Shown here: in pieces, positions 8,685-17,154 of the stretch | How positions within the stretch are numbered: the stretch's first letter is position 1 | Layout of the letters: every line of letters starts with the position of its first letter | Assembly (NCBI GenBank): GCA_045600005.1 | Contig: JAZRXB010000247.1 | Span: 76,083-140,082 of the forward strand | Source of the DNA: Flemingiibacterium sp045600005 | Lineage (GTDB): Bacteria; Bacillota; Clostridia; Oscillospirales; CAG-272 | Direction of reading: 5' to 3' | Length of the DNA: 64,000 bases | Translations under genes and position numbers: made by a program | Notes under the pieces: generated by a model | The model's input: the letters and a program-made list of their open reading frames with translations, nothing else | What the model was told of the DNA's origin: nothing | The model's database searches: none

Positions 8685-9245
8685 ATGTTTGTTATCGGAA
8701 TTGCGGGCGGTACCTGCTCCGGCAAGACCACCCTTACGAACAGCCTTGAGGAAGCCTTCACTGCCGACGGTCTGAAAGTGACCGCCATCCATATGGACAA
8801 ATTCTTCAAGAAGCCGACGCCCAACACCATCGCGCCGATCACCGGGATCGAGTATCCCGAACACAATCATCCGGATTCCTTTAAGCTGGATGAGTTCTAC
8901 GCCGCCATCGATGAGGCGAAGGCTTCGGACGCGGACGTGGTGATCGTGGAAGGTCTGCTCGTTCTGTACCTCGAACGGGTGCGCAGCGCGCTCGACTTAA
9001 AGCTGTTTGTCGACCTTCTGAGCGACGAGCGCATCGTGCGCCGGATCAAGCGCTTCATGCGCGACCGCGGGCAGACGCTCGACGAGGTTGCCGTCCGCTA
9101 CCTCGACACCGTTCGCTACCGCCACAACGAATTCGTCGAGCCGTCCCGCTGGCACGCCGATCTGGTCATCAACGGTTCGGCTGACCTTGCGCGTTCGACG
9201 AAGCTGATCGGACGCATCGTCAAAGCGGAGCTGGCCGGAAAATGA
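8685..9245 (+). CDS. Uridine kinase-like P-loop kinase
   Basis: A 186-residue phosphoribulokinase/uridine kinase family protein. The Walker A motif GGTCSGKTT (residues 8-16) is followed by HMDKFFKKP, the nucleoside-binding region, and VVIVEGLLVLY, the Walker B-like strand. Members transfer phosphate from ATP to uridine or cytidine, or to related small molecules. The start is preceded by GCGGGGATT. The stop overlaps the next start by four bases (ATGA, 9242-9245), so the pair is translationally coupled. The exact substrate is not determined by sequence alone. Confidence 0.8.
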   Translation: MFVIGIAGGTCSGKTTLTNSLEEAFTADGLKVTAIHMDKFFKKPTPNTIAPITGIEYPEHNHPDSFKLDEFYAAIDEAKASDADVVIVEGLLVLYLERVRSALDLKLFVDLLSDERIVRRIKRFMRDRGQTLDEVAVRYLDTVRYRHNEFVEPSRWHADLVINGSADLARSTKLIGRIVKAELAGK

Positions 9246-10021
9246 GCTTGAAAATCCACATCTTCGGCAGCGATTCCGGCACCGAGCCGATGCCGGGACG
9301 CCACCACACCTCGTGGGCGCTCGAATACAGCGACCGGCTGTATTGGTTCGACGCAGGCGAGACCTGCTCCTATACCGCGCATCTGATGGGGCTTGACCTG
9401 TTAAAGATCCGCACGGTCTGCATTTCCCATCCCCATATCGATCATGTCGGCGGGCTTGCCAACCTGTTCTCGGTCATACGCAAGCTGACGTGGGTGAAGA
9501 AATGTCTTCCCGAAAACGAGATCGGGGTGTTTGTCCCGGAGCTTTCGCTCTGGAACGCCGTTCTGACCATTCTGTGCGGTTCGGACGGCAGTCTTGACCG
9601 CAGCTTTGCCACCCGTGCGAGCGAGATCGAACGCGACGGCGTGATCTTTGACGGGGACGGCGTGACCATCGAGACGCTGCATAACCTGCATCTCGGCGTG
9701 ACCGACCCGTGGCGTTCGTACAGCTTCCGCATCCGCGCGGACGGGAAGACCATCGTCTTTACCGGCGACATCAAAAGCTCCGAGGACGTCGACCGCTTCC
9801 TGCGGGAAGGCTGCGACCTGCTTCTGACCGAGACCGGTCATCACGCGCCCGACGCCATGCCGCGTTATATCAGAGAACACGGTTATCTGGTCGGTCAGAT
9901 CGCCTATGTGCATCACGGACGGAAGATCTTAAATGAGCCGGCGGAATCCGAAAGACTGATCCGGGAAGCGTGGGACAGACCGTTTGAAATCTGCCATGAC
10001 GCGCAGACGATCGAATTATAA
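9242..10021 (+). CDS. Metallo-beta-lactamase-fold hydrolase
   Basis: A 259-residue MBL-fold protein with the metal site HPHIDH (residues 63-68) and later histidines and aspartates (VFTGDIK; TETGHHAP; YVHHGRK). The topology is closest to RNase Z-like/phosphodiesterase members of the superfamily, but the tRNase Z-specific exosite is not obvious. It probably hydrolyses a phosphodiester or cyclic substrate. It is coupled to the upstream kinase by a four-base overlap and precedes pheT by 33 bases. Confidence 0.75.
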   Translation: MSLKIHIFGSDSGTEPMPGRHHTSWALEYSDRLYWFDAGETCSYTAHLMGLDLLKIRTVCISHPHIDHVGGLANLFSVIRKLTWVKKCLPENEIGVFVPELSLWNAVLTILCGSDGSLDRSFATRASEIERDGVIFDGDGVTIETLHNLHLGVTDPWRSYSFRIRADGKTIVFTGDIKSSEDVDRFLREGCDLLLTETGHHAPDAMPRYIREHGYLVGQIAYVHHGRKILNEPAESERLIREAWDRPFEICHDAQTIEL

Positions 10022-10054
10022 CGATACCAAAGCAAATGGAAAGGAAGTAACTCC

Positions 10055-12451
10055 ATGAATTTATCGCTTGAATGGGCTAACGATTTCGTCGATCTCGGCG
10101 GAATCACGGCAAAAGAATACTGCGACCGTATGACCGCGACCGGTTCCAAGGTCGAAGGCTTTGAAATCCTCGGCGAGGACATTGAAAACGTCATCGTCGG
10201 CAGGGTCCTGTCTCTGGAACGTCACCCCGATTCCGACCATCTCTGGGTCTGTCAGATCGACTTCGGCGAGGAAACCCCGACGCAGATCGTGACCGGCGCA
10301 CAGAATCTGTTCGTCGGCGCGCTCGTCCCGGCAGCAAAGGCTCCGGCGAAGCTTCCCGGCGGCGTGACCATCAAGGCGGGCAAGCTGCGCGGCGTTCCGT
10401 CCAACGGCATGATGTGCTCCATCGGCGAGCTGAATCTGACCACGCACGATATGCCGGGCGCGTGCGAGGACGGCATCTTCATTCTGAACGATTTCAACTG
10501 CAAGCCGGGCGACGACATCCGCGACGTGCTGAAGCTCTCCGACACCGTCGTTGAGTTCGAGATCACCTCCAACCGTCCGGACTGCCTGTCGGTCATCGGT
10601 CTGGCGCGCGAGTCCGCCGTTTCGTTCGAGAAGAAGTTCACGCTTCCGAAGCCGGTCGTCACCTTTGCGAAGGACGGCGATAAGATCGAAAACTATCTTT
10701 CGGTCGACGTGGCTGCCGACGCGAAGCTCTGCCCGCGCTATACCGCCCGCGTGGTCAAGAACGTGAAGATCGGTCCGTCTCCGCTCTGGATGAGGATGCG
10801 TCTGCGCGCGTCCGGCGTCCGTCCGATCAACAACATCGTCGATATCACGAACTATGTCATGCTCGAATACGGTCAGCCGATGCACGCCTTTGACTACGCC
10901 TGCCTCGACGGAAGCAAAATCATCGTCCGCCTTGCCGAAAACGGCGAGACCTTCAAGTCGCTGGACGACACCGATCACGTCCTGAAGGACACCAACCTTG
11001 TTATTGCCGACGAAAAGAAGGCGGTCGCTCTGGCAGGCGTCATGGGCGGCGCGAACAGCGAGATCAAGGACGGCACGACGACGGTCGTCTTCGAGAGCGC
11101 CAACTTCCTCGGCAGCTCGGTCCGCGTTACCGCCAAGAGCCAGGGTATGCGCACCGAAAGCTCGGGACGCTTCGAGAAGGGGCTTGACCCCGAAAACACG
11201 ATGCCGGCAGTCGACCGCGCGTGCGAGCTGGTCACGCTGCTCAGCGCGGGCGAAGTGGTCGAAGGCACGATCGACGTCTACAAGGGCAGAGAAGAGCCCT
11301 ATAAGATGAAGCTCGAAGCCGACCGCATCAACGCCTTCCTCGGTCTGAACGTCAGCGCGGACTACATGAAGGAAGTCCTGAAAAAGCTCGAATTCGAGAT
11401 CGACGGCGACACGCTGACCGTTCCGTCCTTCCGCGCGGACTGCCGCTGCATGAACGATATCGCGGAGGAGATCCTGCGCATTTACGGCTACAACACCATC
11501 GAAGCGACGAAATTCGTCACGCCGATCACCTCCGGCAGCCGCACGCCGGTCCAGAAGTTTGAGCTTCTCTGCGCCGAAACGCTCTGCGCGATGGGACTTT
11601 ACGAGTGCGAGACCTTCTCGTTCATCAGCCCGAAATACTACGACCGGATCGGTCTTGCCGAAGACGACCCGCGCCGCAAATCCATCGTCATCTCCAACCC
11701 GCTCGGCGAGGATACCAGCGTCATGCGCACGACCGCCATTCCGTCGATGCTCGAGGTCCTGGCGCGCAACAACAACTATCACGCCGAAAAGACCGCTCTG
11801 TTCGAGCTGGCGAAGGTCTATCTGCCCGACAGCGACCCGGACAAGCTCCCGGACGAGCGCCGTCAGATCGTCATCGGCTTCTTCCGCGGCGGCGATTTCT
11901 ATACGCTCAAGGGAATTTGCGATCAGCTGCTCGGCAAAGCGGGCGTGACGGTGAATTATGTCGCCGAATCGAACGACCCGACCTTCCATCCCGGACGCTG
12001 TGCAAAGCTCGTCTGCGAAGACGGCACGGTCATCGGAACGATCGGTCAGATCCATCCGAACGTAGCGGCGAACTATGCCATCGAGGAAGCGGTCTATGTC
12101 GCCAACCTCGATTTCGAGGATCTGTTCGCAAAGGCTGACCTTACCAAGCACTTCACGGCTCTGCCGAAGTTCCCGGCGATCACGCGCGATTTCGCATTCG
12201 TCTGCGACGACGCGCTGGAGGTCGGCGCGATCGAAGCCGTCATGAAGAAAGCGGGCGGCAAGACGGTCGAAGCAGTCAAGCTGTTCGACGTGTACCGCGG
12301 CAAGCAGCTCGGCGAGGGCAAGAAGAGCGTCGCGTTCAACGTCATGCTCCGCGCCGCCGATCACACGCTGACCGACGAGGAAGCGGACAAGGCAACGAAG
12401 AAGATCCTCACCCTGCTCGACCGCGAGCTGGGCATCACGCTGCGCGCGTAA
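10055..12451 (+). CDS. pheT: Phenylalanine-tRNA ligase beta subunit
   Basis: The 798-residue beta subunit of the phenylalanyl synthetase, carrying B3/B4 editing domains and tRNA contacts. Visible features are an N-terminal tRNA-binding EMAP-type domain (about residues 40-150), the B3/B4 region with RPINNIVDITNYVMLEYGQPMHAFD, the B5 domain, a catalytic-like core and the C-terminal ferredoxin-fold anticodon-binding domain (FPAITRDFAFVCDD onwards). The start follows GGAAAGGAAG. It is separated from pheS by 2.7 kb and three unrelated genes. Confidence 0.97.
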   Translation: MNLSLEWANDFVDLGGITAKEYCDRMTATGSKVEGFEILGEDIENVIVGRVLSLERHPDSDHLWVCQIDFGEETPTQIVTGAQNLFVGALVPAAKAPAKLPGGVTIKAGKLRGVPSNGMMCSIGELNLTTHDMPGACEDGIFILNDFNCKPGDDIRDVLKLSDTVVEFEITSNRPDCLSVIGLARESAVSFEKKFTLPKPVVTFAKDGDKIENYLSVDVAADAKLCPRYTARVVKNVKIGPSPLWMRMRLRASGVRPINNIVDITNYVMLEYGQPMHAFDYACLDGSKIIVRLAENGETFKSLDDTDHVLKDTNLVIADEKKAVALAGVMGGANSEIKDGTTTVVFESANFLGSSVRVTAKSQGMRTESSGRFEKGLDPENTMPAVDRACELVTLLSAGEVVEGTIDVYKGREEPYKMKLEADRINAFLGLNVSADYMKEVLKKLEFEIDGDTLTVPSFRADCRCMNDIAEEILRIYGYNTIEATKFVTPITSGSRTPVQKFELLCAETLCAMGLYECETFSFISPKYYDRIGLAEDDPRRKSIVISNPLGEDTSVMRTTAIPSMLEVLARNNNYHAEKTALFELAKVYLPDSDPDKLPDERRQIVIGFFRGGDFYTLKGICDQLLGKAGVTVNYVAESNDPTFHPGRCAKLVCEDGTVIGTIGQIHPNVAANYAIEEAVYVANLDFEDLFAKADLTKHFTALPKFPAITRDFAFVCDDALEVGAIEAVMKKAGGKTVEAVKLFDVYRGKQLGEGKKSVAFNVMLRAADHTLTDEEADKATKKILTLLDRELGITLRA

Positions 12452-12458
12452 AACAATA

Positions 12459-12498
12459 CAGAAATCTGCCGTCCGGTCTGTCCGGCGGCAGATTTCTG
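12459..12498 (+). terminator. Long hairpin after pheT (possible terminator)
   Basis: CAGAAATCTGCCG (12459-12471) pairs perfectly with 12486-12498. It begins 7 bases after the pheT stop, but no T-tract follows, so termination would be weak or it serves as a 3'-end stabiliser. Confidence 0.5.
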
Positions 12499-12517
12499 CA
12501 CCTGAGTATCAATTTCA

Positions 12518-12554
12518 ATAGTCGATTGTAAAACTTCGTTTTACAATCGACTAT
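12518..12554. repeat. Mobile hairpin repeat, copy 1 (solo terminal hairpin)
   Basis: A perfect 17-bp palindrome, ATAGTCGATTGTAAAAC and its complement around loop TTC. It equals the terminal module of the larger repeats at 15387, 47439, 55260 and 63919, but here both ends read TAGTCGATTGT and the internal modules are missing. No flanking duplication was found. It sits 26 bases ahead of the next start codon. Confidence 0.85.
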
Positions 12555-12580
12555 GTTACAGGATATAAGGAGGATCGGCT

Positions 12581-13477
12581 ATGTACTATACCAATCCCGA
12601 TCTTGGCTGCTTTGCCAAGGACCCCGCCGTCGTGGAGTTCGGCGGAGCGTGGTATCTGTATCATTCTGTCGTGGTCGAAAAAAAGCTGGGCGTCGGCATC
12701 AGCCGCTCGGCGGACGGAGATCGCTTCGAGCGCATCGCGGTACTGCCGTTTGAGCAGGACTGCGAGCAGACCGGCGTCGGCGCACCCGGCGCGATCGTTC
12801 TGAACGGAAGGGTCCACCTGTTCTATCAGACTTACGGGACCGGAAAGCTCGACGCGATCTGCCACGCGGTGTCGGATGACGGCGTGCATTTTGTCAAGGA
12901 TGCCTCGAACCCGATCTTTGCGCCGCGTGAGCCGTGGGCGGAAATGCCGGAATGGTCGTGCGGACGCGCGATCGATGCGGACGTCTGTGTGTTCGGCGAC
13001 CGGCTCATCCTGTATTTTGCGACCCGTGACAAGGCGTTCGAGCGTCAGATCGTCGGCGCGGCATGGGCGCCGGTCGACAGCGACTTTTCGCGCGGGAGCT
13101 GGACGCTTTACCCGAAGCTCGTGCTGGAACCGATGCTCGACTGGGAGATCACCTGCATCGAAGCGCCTGCCGCACTGGTCCGCGACGGGAAAGTCTGGCT
13201 GTTCTATGCCGGAGCGTACAACTGCGCGCCGCAGCAGATCGGCTGCGCGGTGTCGGAGGACGGCTTCGCCTTCTGCCGCCTGTTCGTTGAAAAGCCGCTG
13301 CTCGCAAACGGCGCGCCCGGCACATGGAACGAGAGCGAGTCGGGGCATCCGTACATTTATCAGGCGGACGACGGCAGGATCTGGCTCTATCATCAGGGCT
13401 CGAACGACAAAGGCAGGACGTGGTATCTGTCCCGCCGCGAGATCGTATTTGAAAACGGTCTTCCAACCATTCGGTGA
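12581..13477 (+). CDS. GH43-like five-bladed beta-propeller glycosidase
   Basis: A 298-residue protein made of repeated propeller blades with the pattern DPAVVEFGGAWYLYHS, GAPGAIVLNGRVHLFYQT and EAPAALVRDGKVWLFYAG, as in the GH43/GH117/GH130-type clans. Conserved acids (Asp14 of KDPAVV, Asp in AIDADV, Glu of CIEAPA) could be the catalytic set. No signal peptide. A strong site, TAAGGAGG, precedes the start at 12581. It follows the solo hairpin repeat and may be read from the pheT transcript or its own weak promoter. Family assignment is by blade pattern; substrate unknown. Confidence 0.7.
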   Translation: MYYTNPDLGCFAKDPAVVEFGGAWYLYHSVVVEKKLGVGISRSADGDRFERIAVLPFEQDCEQTGVGAPGAIVLNGRVHLFYQTYGTGKLDAICHAVSDDGVHFVKDASNPIFAPREPWAEMPEWSCGRAIDADVCVFGDRLILYFATRDKAFERQIVGAAWAPVDSDFSRGSWTLYPKLVLEPMLDWEITCIEAPAALVRDGKVWLFYAGAYNCAPQQIGCAVSEDGFAFCRLFVEKPLLANGAPGTWNESESGHPYIYQADDGRIWLYHQGSNDKGRTWYLSRREIVFENGLPTIR

Positions 13478-13520
13478 AATCTGATTGCACGTTCGATAAA
13501 ATTAGTTTCACGGCGAATAA

Positions 13521-13559
13521 AAAACATGCCGGAAGCAGCTGCTGCTTCCGGCATGTTTT
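13521..13559. terminator. Bidirectional terminator between convergent genes
   Basis: AAAACATGCCGGAAGCAG (13521-13538), loop CTG, perfect complement to 13559, giving A-tract/T-tract on both strands. It can serve the GH43-like gene on the plus strand and the CBM9-like gene on the minus strand. Confidence 0.92.
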
Positions 13560-13575
13560 ATCGCGGAGCTCCGCG

Positions 13576-14205
13576 TTATCTGACCAGTCTGAATTCGCCG
13601 AACATTTCGGGACGGTGGAAATCGGGTGCGGGCGTGTCGATGGGCGCCCACGAGCTGTACGGTTCGACCGCATGGTCGCCGCCGCACTTATAGATGTTTC
13701 CCTTGAAAACGGTTTCGGGCGTGATCCTGTCCAGTCCAAACAGGCGGAGCAGTACGGCTTCCGGAACGAACTCGAACAGCTCCCATGTTTCGGCGGTTTT
13801 TTTCACCGTGACCGGGAACGGCTCGACGCCGAGATCGACGATCGAAACGCGCCCGTTCCGCTCAACGCCGAAGCCGATGAGCGTGGTCGGGTCGGAGTTG
13901 CATTCGATGTTGACGTAGCCGTTGTCCGGCTTGCCGGGCGCGTGCATGGTGAAGAAAAATTCCATACAGCTGTCAAGATAGACCGGCTCGTTGTGCTTGT
14001 GGTAACGGGAGACGGGGTCTGCTTCGGCGCAGAACAGGTGGATGTACAGTCCGGCTTTTTTGTTTTTTGTGTCGGCATAGACGATCTGCGCATAGGTTTC
14101 CGGTTTGTAGTCGGTCCCCCAGAGATGGTTTTCGAGACGCGCTTTTCCGACGGCGCTCCAGTCGCCCGGAACGTCGGCGGCGATCATGACCTGATAGCTT
14201 TTCAT
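13576..14205 (-). CDS. Carbohydrate-binding family 9-like protein
   Basis: A 209-residue beta-sandwich protein resembling CBM9-like domains, which bind reducing ends of xylan or other sugars. Recognisable segments include ENHLWGTDYKPETYAQIVYA, VYLDSCMEFFFTM and GYVNIECN. There is no signal peptide or membrane segment and no catalytic module, so it stands alone in the cytoplasm. The start MKSYQVMIAAD is chosen because GGAGG (complement of 14215-14219) lies at the right distance; the longer in-frame version adds a basic stretch overlapping the promoter. Function in sugar handling is inferred. Confidence 0.7.
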   Translation of the reverse strand: MKSYQVMIAADVPGDWSAVGKARLENHLWGTDYKPETYAQIVYADTKNKKAGLYIHLFCAEADPVSRYHKHNEPVYLDSCMEFFFTMHAPGKPDNGYVNIECNSDPTTLIGFGVERNGRVSIVDLGVEPFPVTVKKTAETWELFEFVPEAVLLRLFGLDRITPETVFKGNIYKCGGDHAVEPYSSWAPIDTPAPDFHRPEMFGEFRLVR

Positions 14206-14265
14206 GACGTGATTCCTCCGTGTTTTTCGACAGCCGGTCGGATTGACAGCCGACCGTTTTTTTCT

Positions 14266-14294
14266 ATTATACAACATTTCCGTGCCGGATGCAA
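14266..14294 (-). promoter_or_regulatory. Promoter of the CBM9-like gene
   Basis: On the minus strand TTGCAT (14294-14289), 17-base spacer, TATAAT (14271-14266). It is divergent from the cysE promoter. Confidence 0.8.
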
Positions 14295-14335
14295 CCGGAC
14301 GGAGAAAATTCGTCAGATTTTTTTCCGAAAAGGTG

Positions 14336-14364
14336 TTTACAAATCGGGCGGGATGTAATATAAT
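14336..14364 (+). promoter_or_regulatory. Promoter of the cysE leader
   Basis: TTTACA (14336-14341), 17-base spacer, TATAAT (14359-14364), just ahead of the T-box leader. Confidence 0.82.
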
Positions 14365-14369
14365 AGTAG

Positions 14370-14656
14370 AGGATAGCAGAAAGGCTGTGAGCGGAAGGAT
14401 ACCGCGCAGACCGGTTACAGAGAATCGCGCCCCGGAAACGGGTGGTGAAAGCGCGCCGAGAGGTACGGTAAGAAGTGCGTCCGTGAGCCGTTCCGGTGAA
14501 GGTCAGTAGCCGGTTCCGTGCGCTTCACGTTACAGGAGCGGGAGATATCCGTCCTGCCGTTTTACGGCGGCGAAGGTCTCCGATGAGAACCAAAATAAAG
14601 TGGAACCGCGTCTCTGCCGCCTTTATGGATCCTTGCGATCGGGGGCGTTTTTTGTT
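14370..14656 (+). promoter_or_regulatory. T-box riboswitch ahead of cysE-cysS
   Basis: The leader has Stem I elements (CAGAGAATCGCGCC... GGTGGTGAAAGCGCG), the T-box AATAAAGTGGAACCGCG (14594-14610) and a terminator starting GCCGCC near 14615 and ending GGGGGCGTTTTTTG. The genes controlled are serine acetyltransferase and cysteinyl-tRNA synthetase, so tRNA-Cys is the expected ligand. TGC at 14476-14478 aligns with the TTC of the pheS leader as a candidate specifier (tentative). Confidence 0.9.
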
Positions 14657-14671
14657 TTACAGGAGGTTTTG

Positions 14672-15400
14672 ATGGGACGAAACGTCATGGACGATCTCGA
14701 AAAACTGAAAAAGGGCGCCGTGCGCGCGAAAAACGAGATCGTCAACGATATTAAGGTCATCCGGGAACGCGACCCGGCAGCGACCAGCGACATTGAGGTG
14801 GCGCTGCTCTATTCGGGCTTTCACGCCCTGCTCGCCTATCGTGTGTCGCACAAATTCTACGAAAAGCAGCATTATTTCACCGCCCGCATGATCAGTCAGG
14901 GCGCGCGCTTTCTGACCGGCATCGAGATCCATCCCGGCGCGAAGATCGGAAAAGGGCTGTTCATCGACCACGGCAGCGGCGTCGTCATCGGCGAAACGGC
15001 GGAGATCGGCGACAACTGTACCCTGTATCAGGGCGTGACCCTCGGCGGTACGGGAAAGCACGTCGGCAAGCGTCACCCCACGCTGGGCGACAACGTGATG
15101 GTCGGTTCGGGCGCGAAGGTTCTCGGACCCTTCCGCGTCGGCGACAACACGAAGATCGCGGCGGGCGCGGTCGTTCTCGCCGAGATCCCGGACAACTGCA
15201 CGGCGGTCGGCATCCCGGCCAGAGTCGTGAAGCGCAACAATCAGAAGATCGAAAACGACCTCGATCAGGTCCACATTCCCGACCCGGTCGCGCAGGAGCT
15301 CTGCCGCATGAGCGCCCGCATCGACGAGCTGGAAGCCCGGCTGAAAATCGCCGAGGAAGCAAAAGATCGATCGGATACGAATCAAAACAGCCGTTTGTAA
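14672..15400 (+). CDS. cysE: Serine O-acetyltransferase
   Basis: Makes O-acetylserine, the first committed step of cysteine synthesis. The 242-residue product has an N-terminal helical domain and the left-handed beta-helix with hexapeptide repeats (GIEIHPGAKIGKGLFIDHGSGVVIG), catalytic His in IDHGSG, and TLYQGVTLGGTG. The ATG at 14672 follows AGGAGG. A T-box controls it. The last codons, AGC CGT TTG TAA, come from an inserted mobile repeat (15387-15611). Removing the repeat and one 12-bp flanking copy extends the frame through ACG GAA GGA GAA to a TGA at 15635, three bases before cysS. So the C-terminus has been replaced by the insertion without harming the core. Confidence 0.95.
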   Translation: MGRNVMDDLEKLKKGAVRAKNEIVNDIKVIRERDPAATSDIEVALLYSGFHALLAYRVSHKFYEKQHYFTARMISQGARFLTGIEIHPGAKIGKGLFIDHGSGVVIGETAEIGDNCTLYQGVTLGGTGKHVGKRHPTLGDNVMVGSGAKVLGPFRVGDNTKIAAGAVVLAEIPDNCTAVGIPARVVKRNNQKIENDLDQVHIPDPVAQELCRMSARIDELEARLKIAEEAKDRSDTNQNSRL

Positions 15401-15611
15401 AAATGGTTTAAGATGATGAACGTTATAATAAAATCCGTTTTTATGTCGGCTTTGCCGACATAAAAACCCCTCTAAGGCGAGCAAAGCGAGCCCTCGCGCC
15501 GATATGGGGAGAGCCGACAAAACAAAGTTTTGTCGGCGGGCAAAAACGTAGTTTTTGTCTGCGGCGATAAGCGCGAGTACCGATTGTAAAACGAAGTTTT
15601 ACAATCGATTA
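15387..15611 (+). mobile_element. Mobile hairpin repeat, copy 2 (225 bp, with 12-bp duplication)
   Basis: A non-coding element of stacked hairpins: TTTTTATGTCGGC around TTT (15438-15466), GCCGACAAAAC around AAA (15513-15537), GCAAAAAC around GTA (15540-15558) and CGATTGTAAAAC around GAA (15581-15607). It is flanked by perfect 12-bp direct repeats ATACGAATCAAA at 15375-15386 and 15612-15623, the footprint of transposition. The ends are imperfect inverted repeats (AGCCGTTTGTAAAA and AATCGATTGTAAAA). It encodes no protein, so it would need a transposase in trans. It separates cysE from cysS and supplies the cysE stop codon. Confidence 0.9.
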
Positions 15612-15640
15612 ATACGAATCAAACGGAAGGAGAATGATCC

Positions 15641-17035
15641 ATGAGACTTTACAACACACTGACAAGACAGAAGGACGAATTCATCCCGCTCGACGGGAAG
15701 AACGTCAAAATGTACGCCTGCGGTCCGACCGTGTACAATTTCTTCCACATCGGAAACGCGCGCTGCTTCACGGTGTTCGATATGCTCAGACGCTATCTCG
15801 AATACCGCGGCTACAACGTCACCTTCGTCCAGAACTTCACCGACGTGGACGATAAGATGATCAAGCGCGCCAACGAAGAGGGAACGACGGTCAGGGAAGT
15901 CGCCGAGCGGTATATCGGCGAATACTTCACCGACGCGAAGGGACTCGGCATCCGTCCCGCGACCGTTCATCCCCGTGCGACCGAAAACATTGACGAGATC
16001 ATCCGCATCGTTTCGACGCTGATCGAAAAGGGTCACGCCTACGAAGCGAACGGCGACGTCTATTTCCGCACGCTTTCGTTCAAGGAATACGGCAAGCTGT
16101 CGCATATGCCCATCGACGAGCTGGAAAAGGGCGCGCGCATCGACGTCACCGAGCAGAAGGAGGACGCGCTTGACTTCGCTCTCTGGAAAGCCGCCAAGCC
16201 GGGCGAGCCGTCGTGGGACAGCCCGTGGGGCAAGGGACGTCCGGGCTGGCACATCGAATGCTCCGCGATGGTGCTGCGCTATCTCGGCGAATCCATCGAC
16301 ATCCACTGCGGTGGTCAGGACCTGACCTTCCCGCATCATGAAAACGAAGTCGCGCAGTCCGAGTGCTGCACCGGCAAGCCCTTCGCACGCTTCTGGCTGC
16401 ACAACGGCTACATCAACGTCAACAACACGAAGATGTCCAAATCGCTCGGCAACTTCTTCACGGTCCGCGACGTGGCCGCCAAGTACGGTTATCCGGCGAT
16501 CCGCTTCTTCATCCTCAGCGCGCATTACAGAAGCCCGATCAACTTCTCCGCAGAGATCATCGAGCAGTCGAAGAACGCGCTCGAACGCATCGCCAACTGC
16601 ATGAACAATCTGAAGTTCTACCTGAAGACCGCGCCCGAAGGCGGTCTGACCGACGAGGTGAAGGCTGCCGTCGACGGACGGAAGAACGCCTTTATCGAAG
16701 CGATGGACGACGATTTCAACACCGCCGACGGCATCGCGGCGATCTTCGATCTGGTGCGCGACGCGAACGAGCTGATGGCGAAGGGCGCGAACCGTGCCGA
16801 CGCCGCTTACGCCGAAGCGCTTCTCACCGAGCTCTGCACGCTGATGGGCTTTGCGAAGGAGGAAAGCAGCGACGACGCTTTCATCGCCGAGATCGAAGCC
16901 GCCATTGCCGAGCGCATGGCTGCGAAGAAGGCAAAGGATTACAAAAAAGCCGACCAGATCCGCGCAGATCTGCTTGCCAAGGGCGTCATTCTCGAAGATA
17001 CGCCGAAAGGCACAAAATACCGCATCGAAAAATAA
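15641..17035 (+). CDS. cysS: Cysteine-tRNA ligase
   Basis: Charges tRNA-Cys. The 464-residue class I synthetase has the HIGN signature in FFHIGNARC, the zinc site residues (Cys28 in ACGPT, Cys of WHIECSAM, His-His-Glu of FPHHENE) and KMSKS in NTKMSKSLGN. The start follows GGAAGGAG at 15625-15632, a ribosome site that was inside the ancestral cysE end. It belongs to the T-box cysE-cysS operon, though transcripts must now read through the multi-hairpin repeat. Confidence 0.97.
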   Translation: MRLYNTLTRQKDEFIPLDGKNVKMYACGPTVYNFFHIGNARCFTVFDMLRRYLEYRGYNVTFVQNFTDVDDKMIKRANEEGTTVREVAERYIGEYFTDAKGLGIRPATVHPRATENIDEIIRIVSTLIEKGHAYEANGDVYFRTLSFKEYGKLSHMPIDELEKGARIDVTEQKEDALDFALWKAAKPGEPSWDSPWGKGRPGWHIECSAMVLRYLGESIDIHCGGQDLTFPHHENEVAQSECCTGKPFARFWLHNGYINVNNTKMSKSLGNFFTVRDVAAKYGYPAIRFFILSAHYRSPINFSAEIIEQSKNALERIANCMNNLKFYLKTAPEGGLTDEVKAAVDGRKNAFIEAMDDDFNTADGIAAIFDLVRDANELMAKGANRADAAYAEALLTELCTLMGFAKEESSDDAFIAEIEAAIAERMAAKKAKDYKKADQIRADLLAKGVILEDTPKGTKYRIEK

Positions 17036-17078
17036 AAAAATCCGTACAGTTTGACTATTGAATTTTTATTCATTCTGG

Positions 17079-17084
17079 TATAAT
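17079..17084 (+). promoter_or_regulatory. Extended -10 promoter of the amino-acid transporter operon
   Basis: TGGTATAAT (TATAAT at 17079-17084) is an extended -10. The -35 is less clear: TTGAAT 15 bases upstream or TTGACT 22 bases upstream. Confidence 0.65.
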
Positions 17085-17154
17085 ATATATACAGGGCAAA
17101 TTGTCGGACATTACAATCAGATTACCGCCAATACACAAAAAAAGGAGAACTGTC

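Noticed and set aside
15387..15611. Multi-hairpin repeat as a riboswitch or CRISPR array
   Set aside because: Copies occur in both orientations, after as well as before genes, with target duplications; there are no regular spacers, so mobile repeat fits better.
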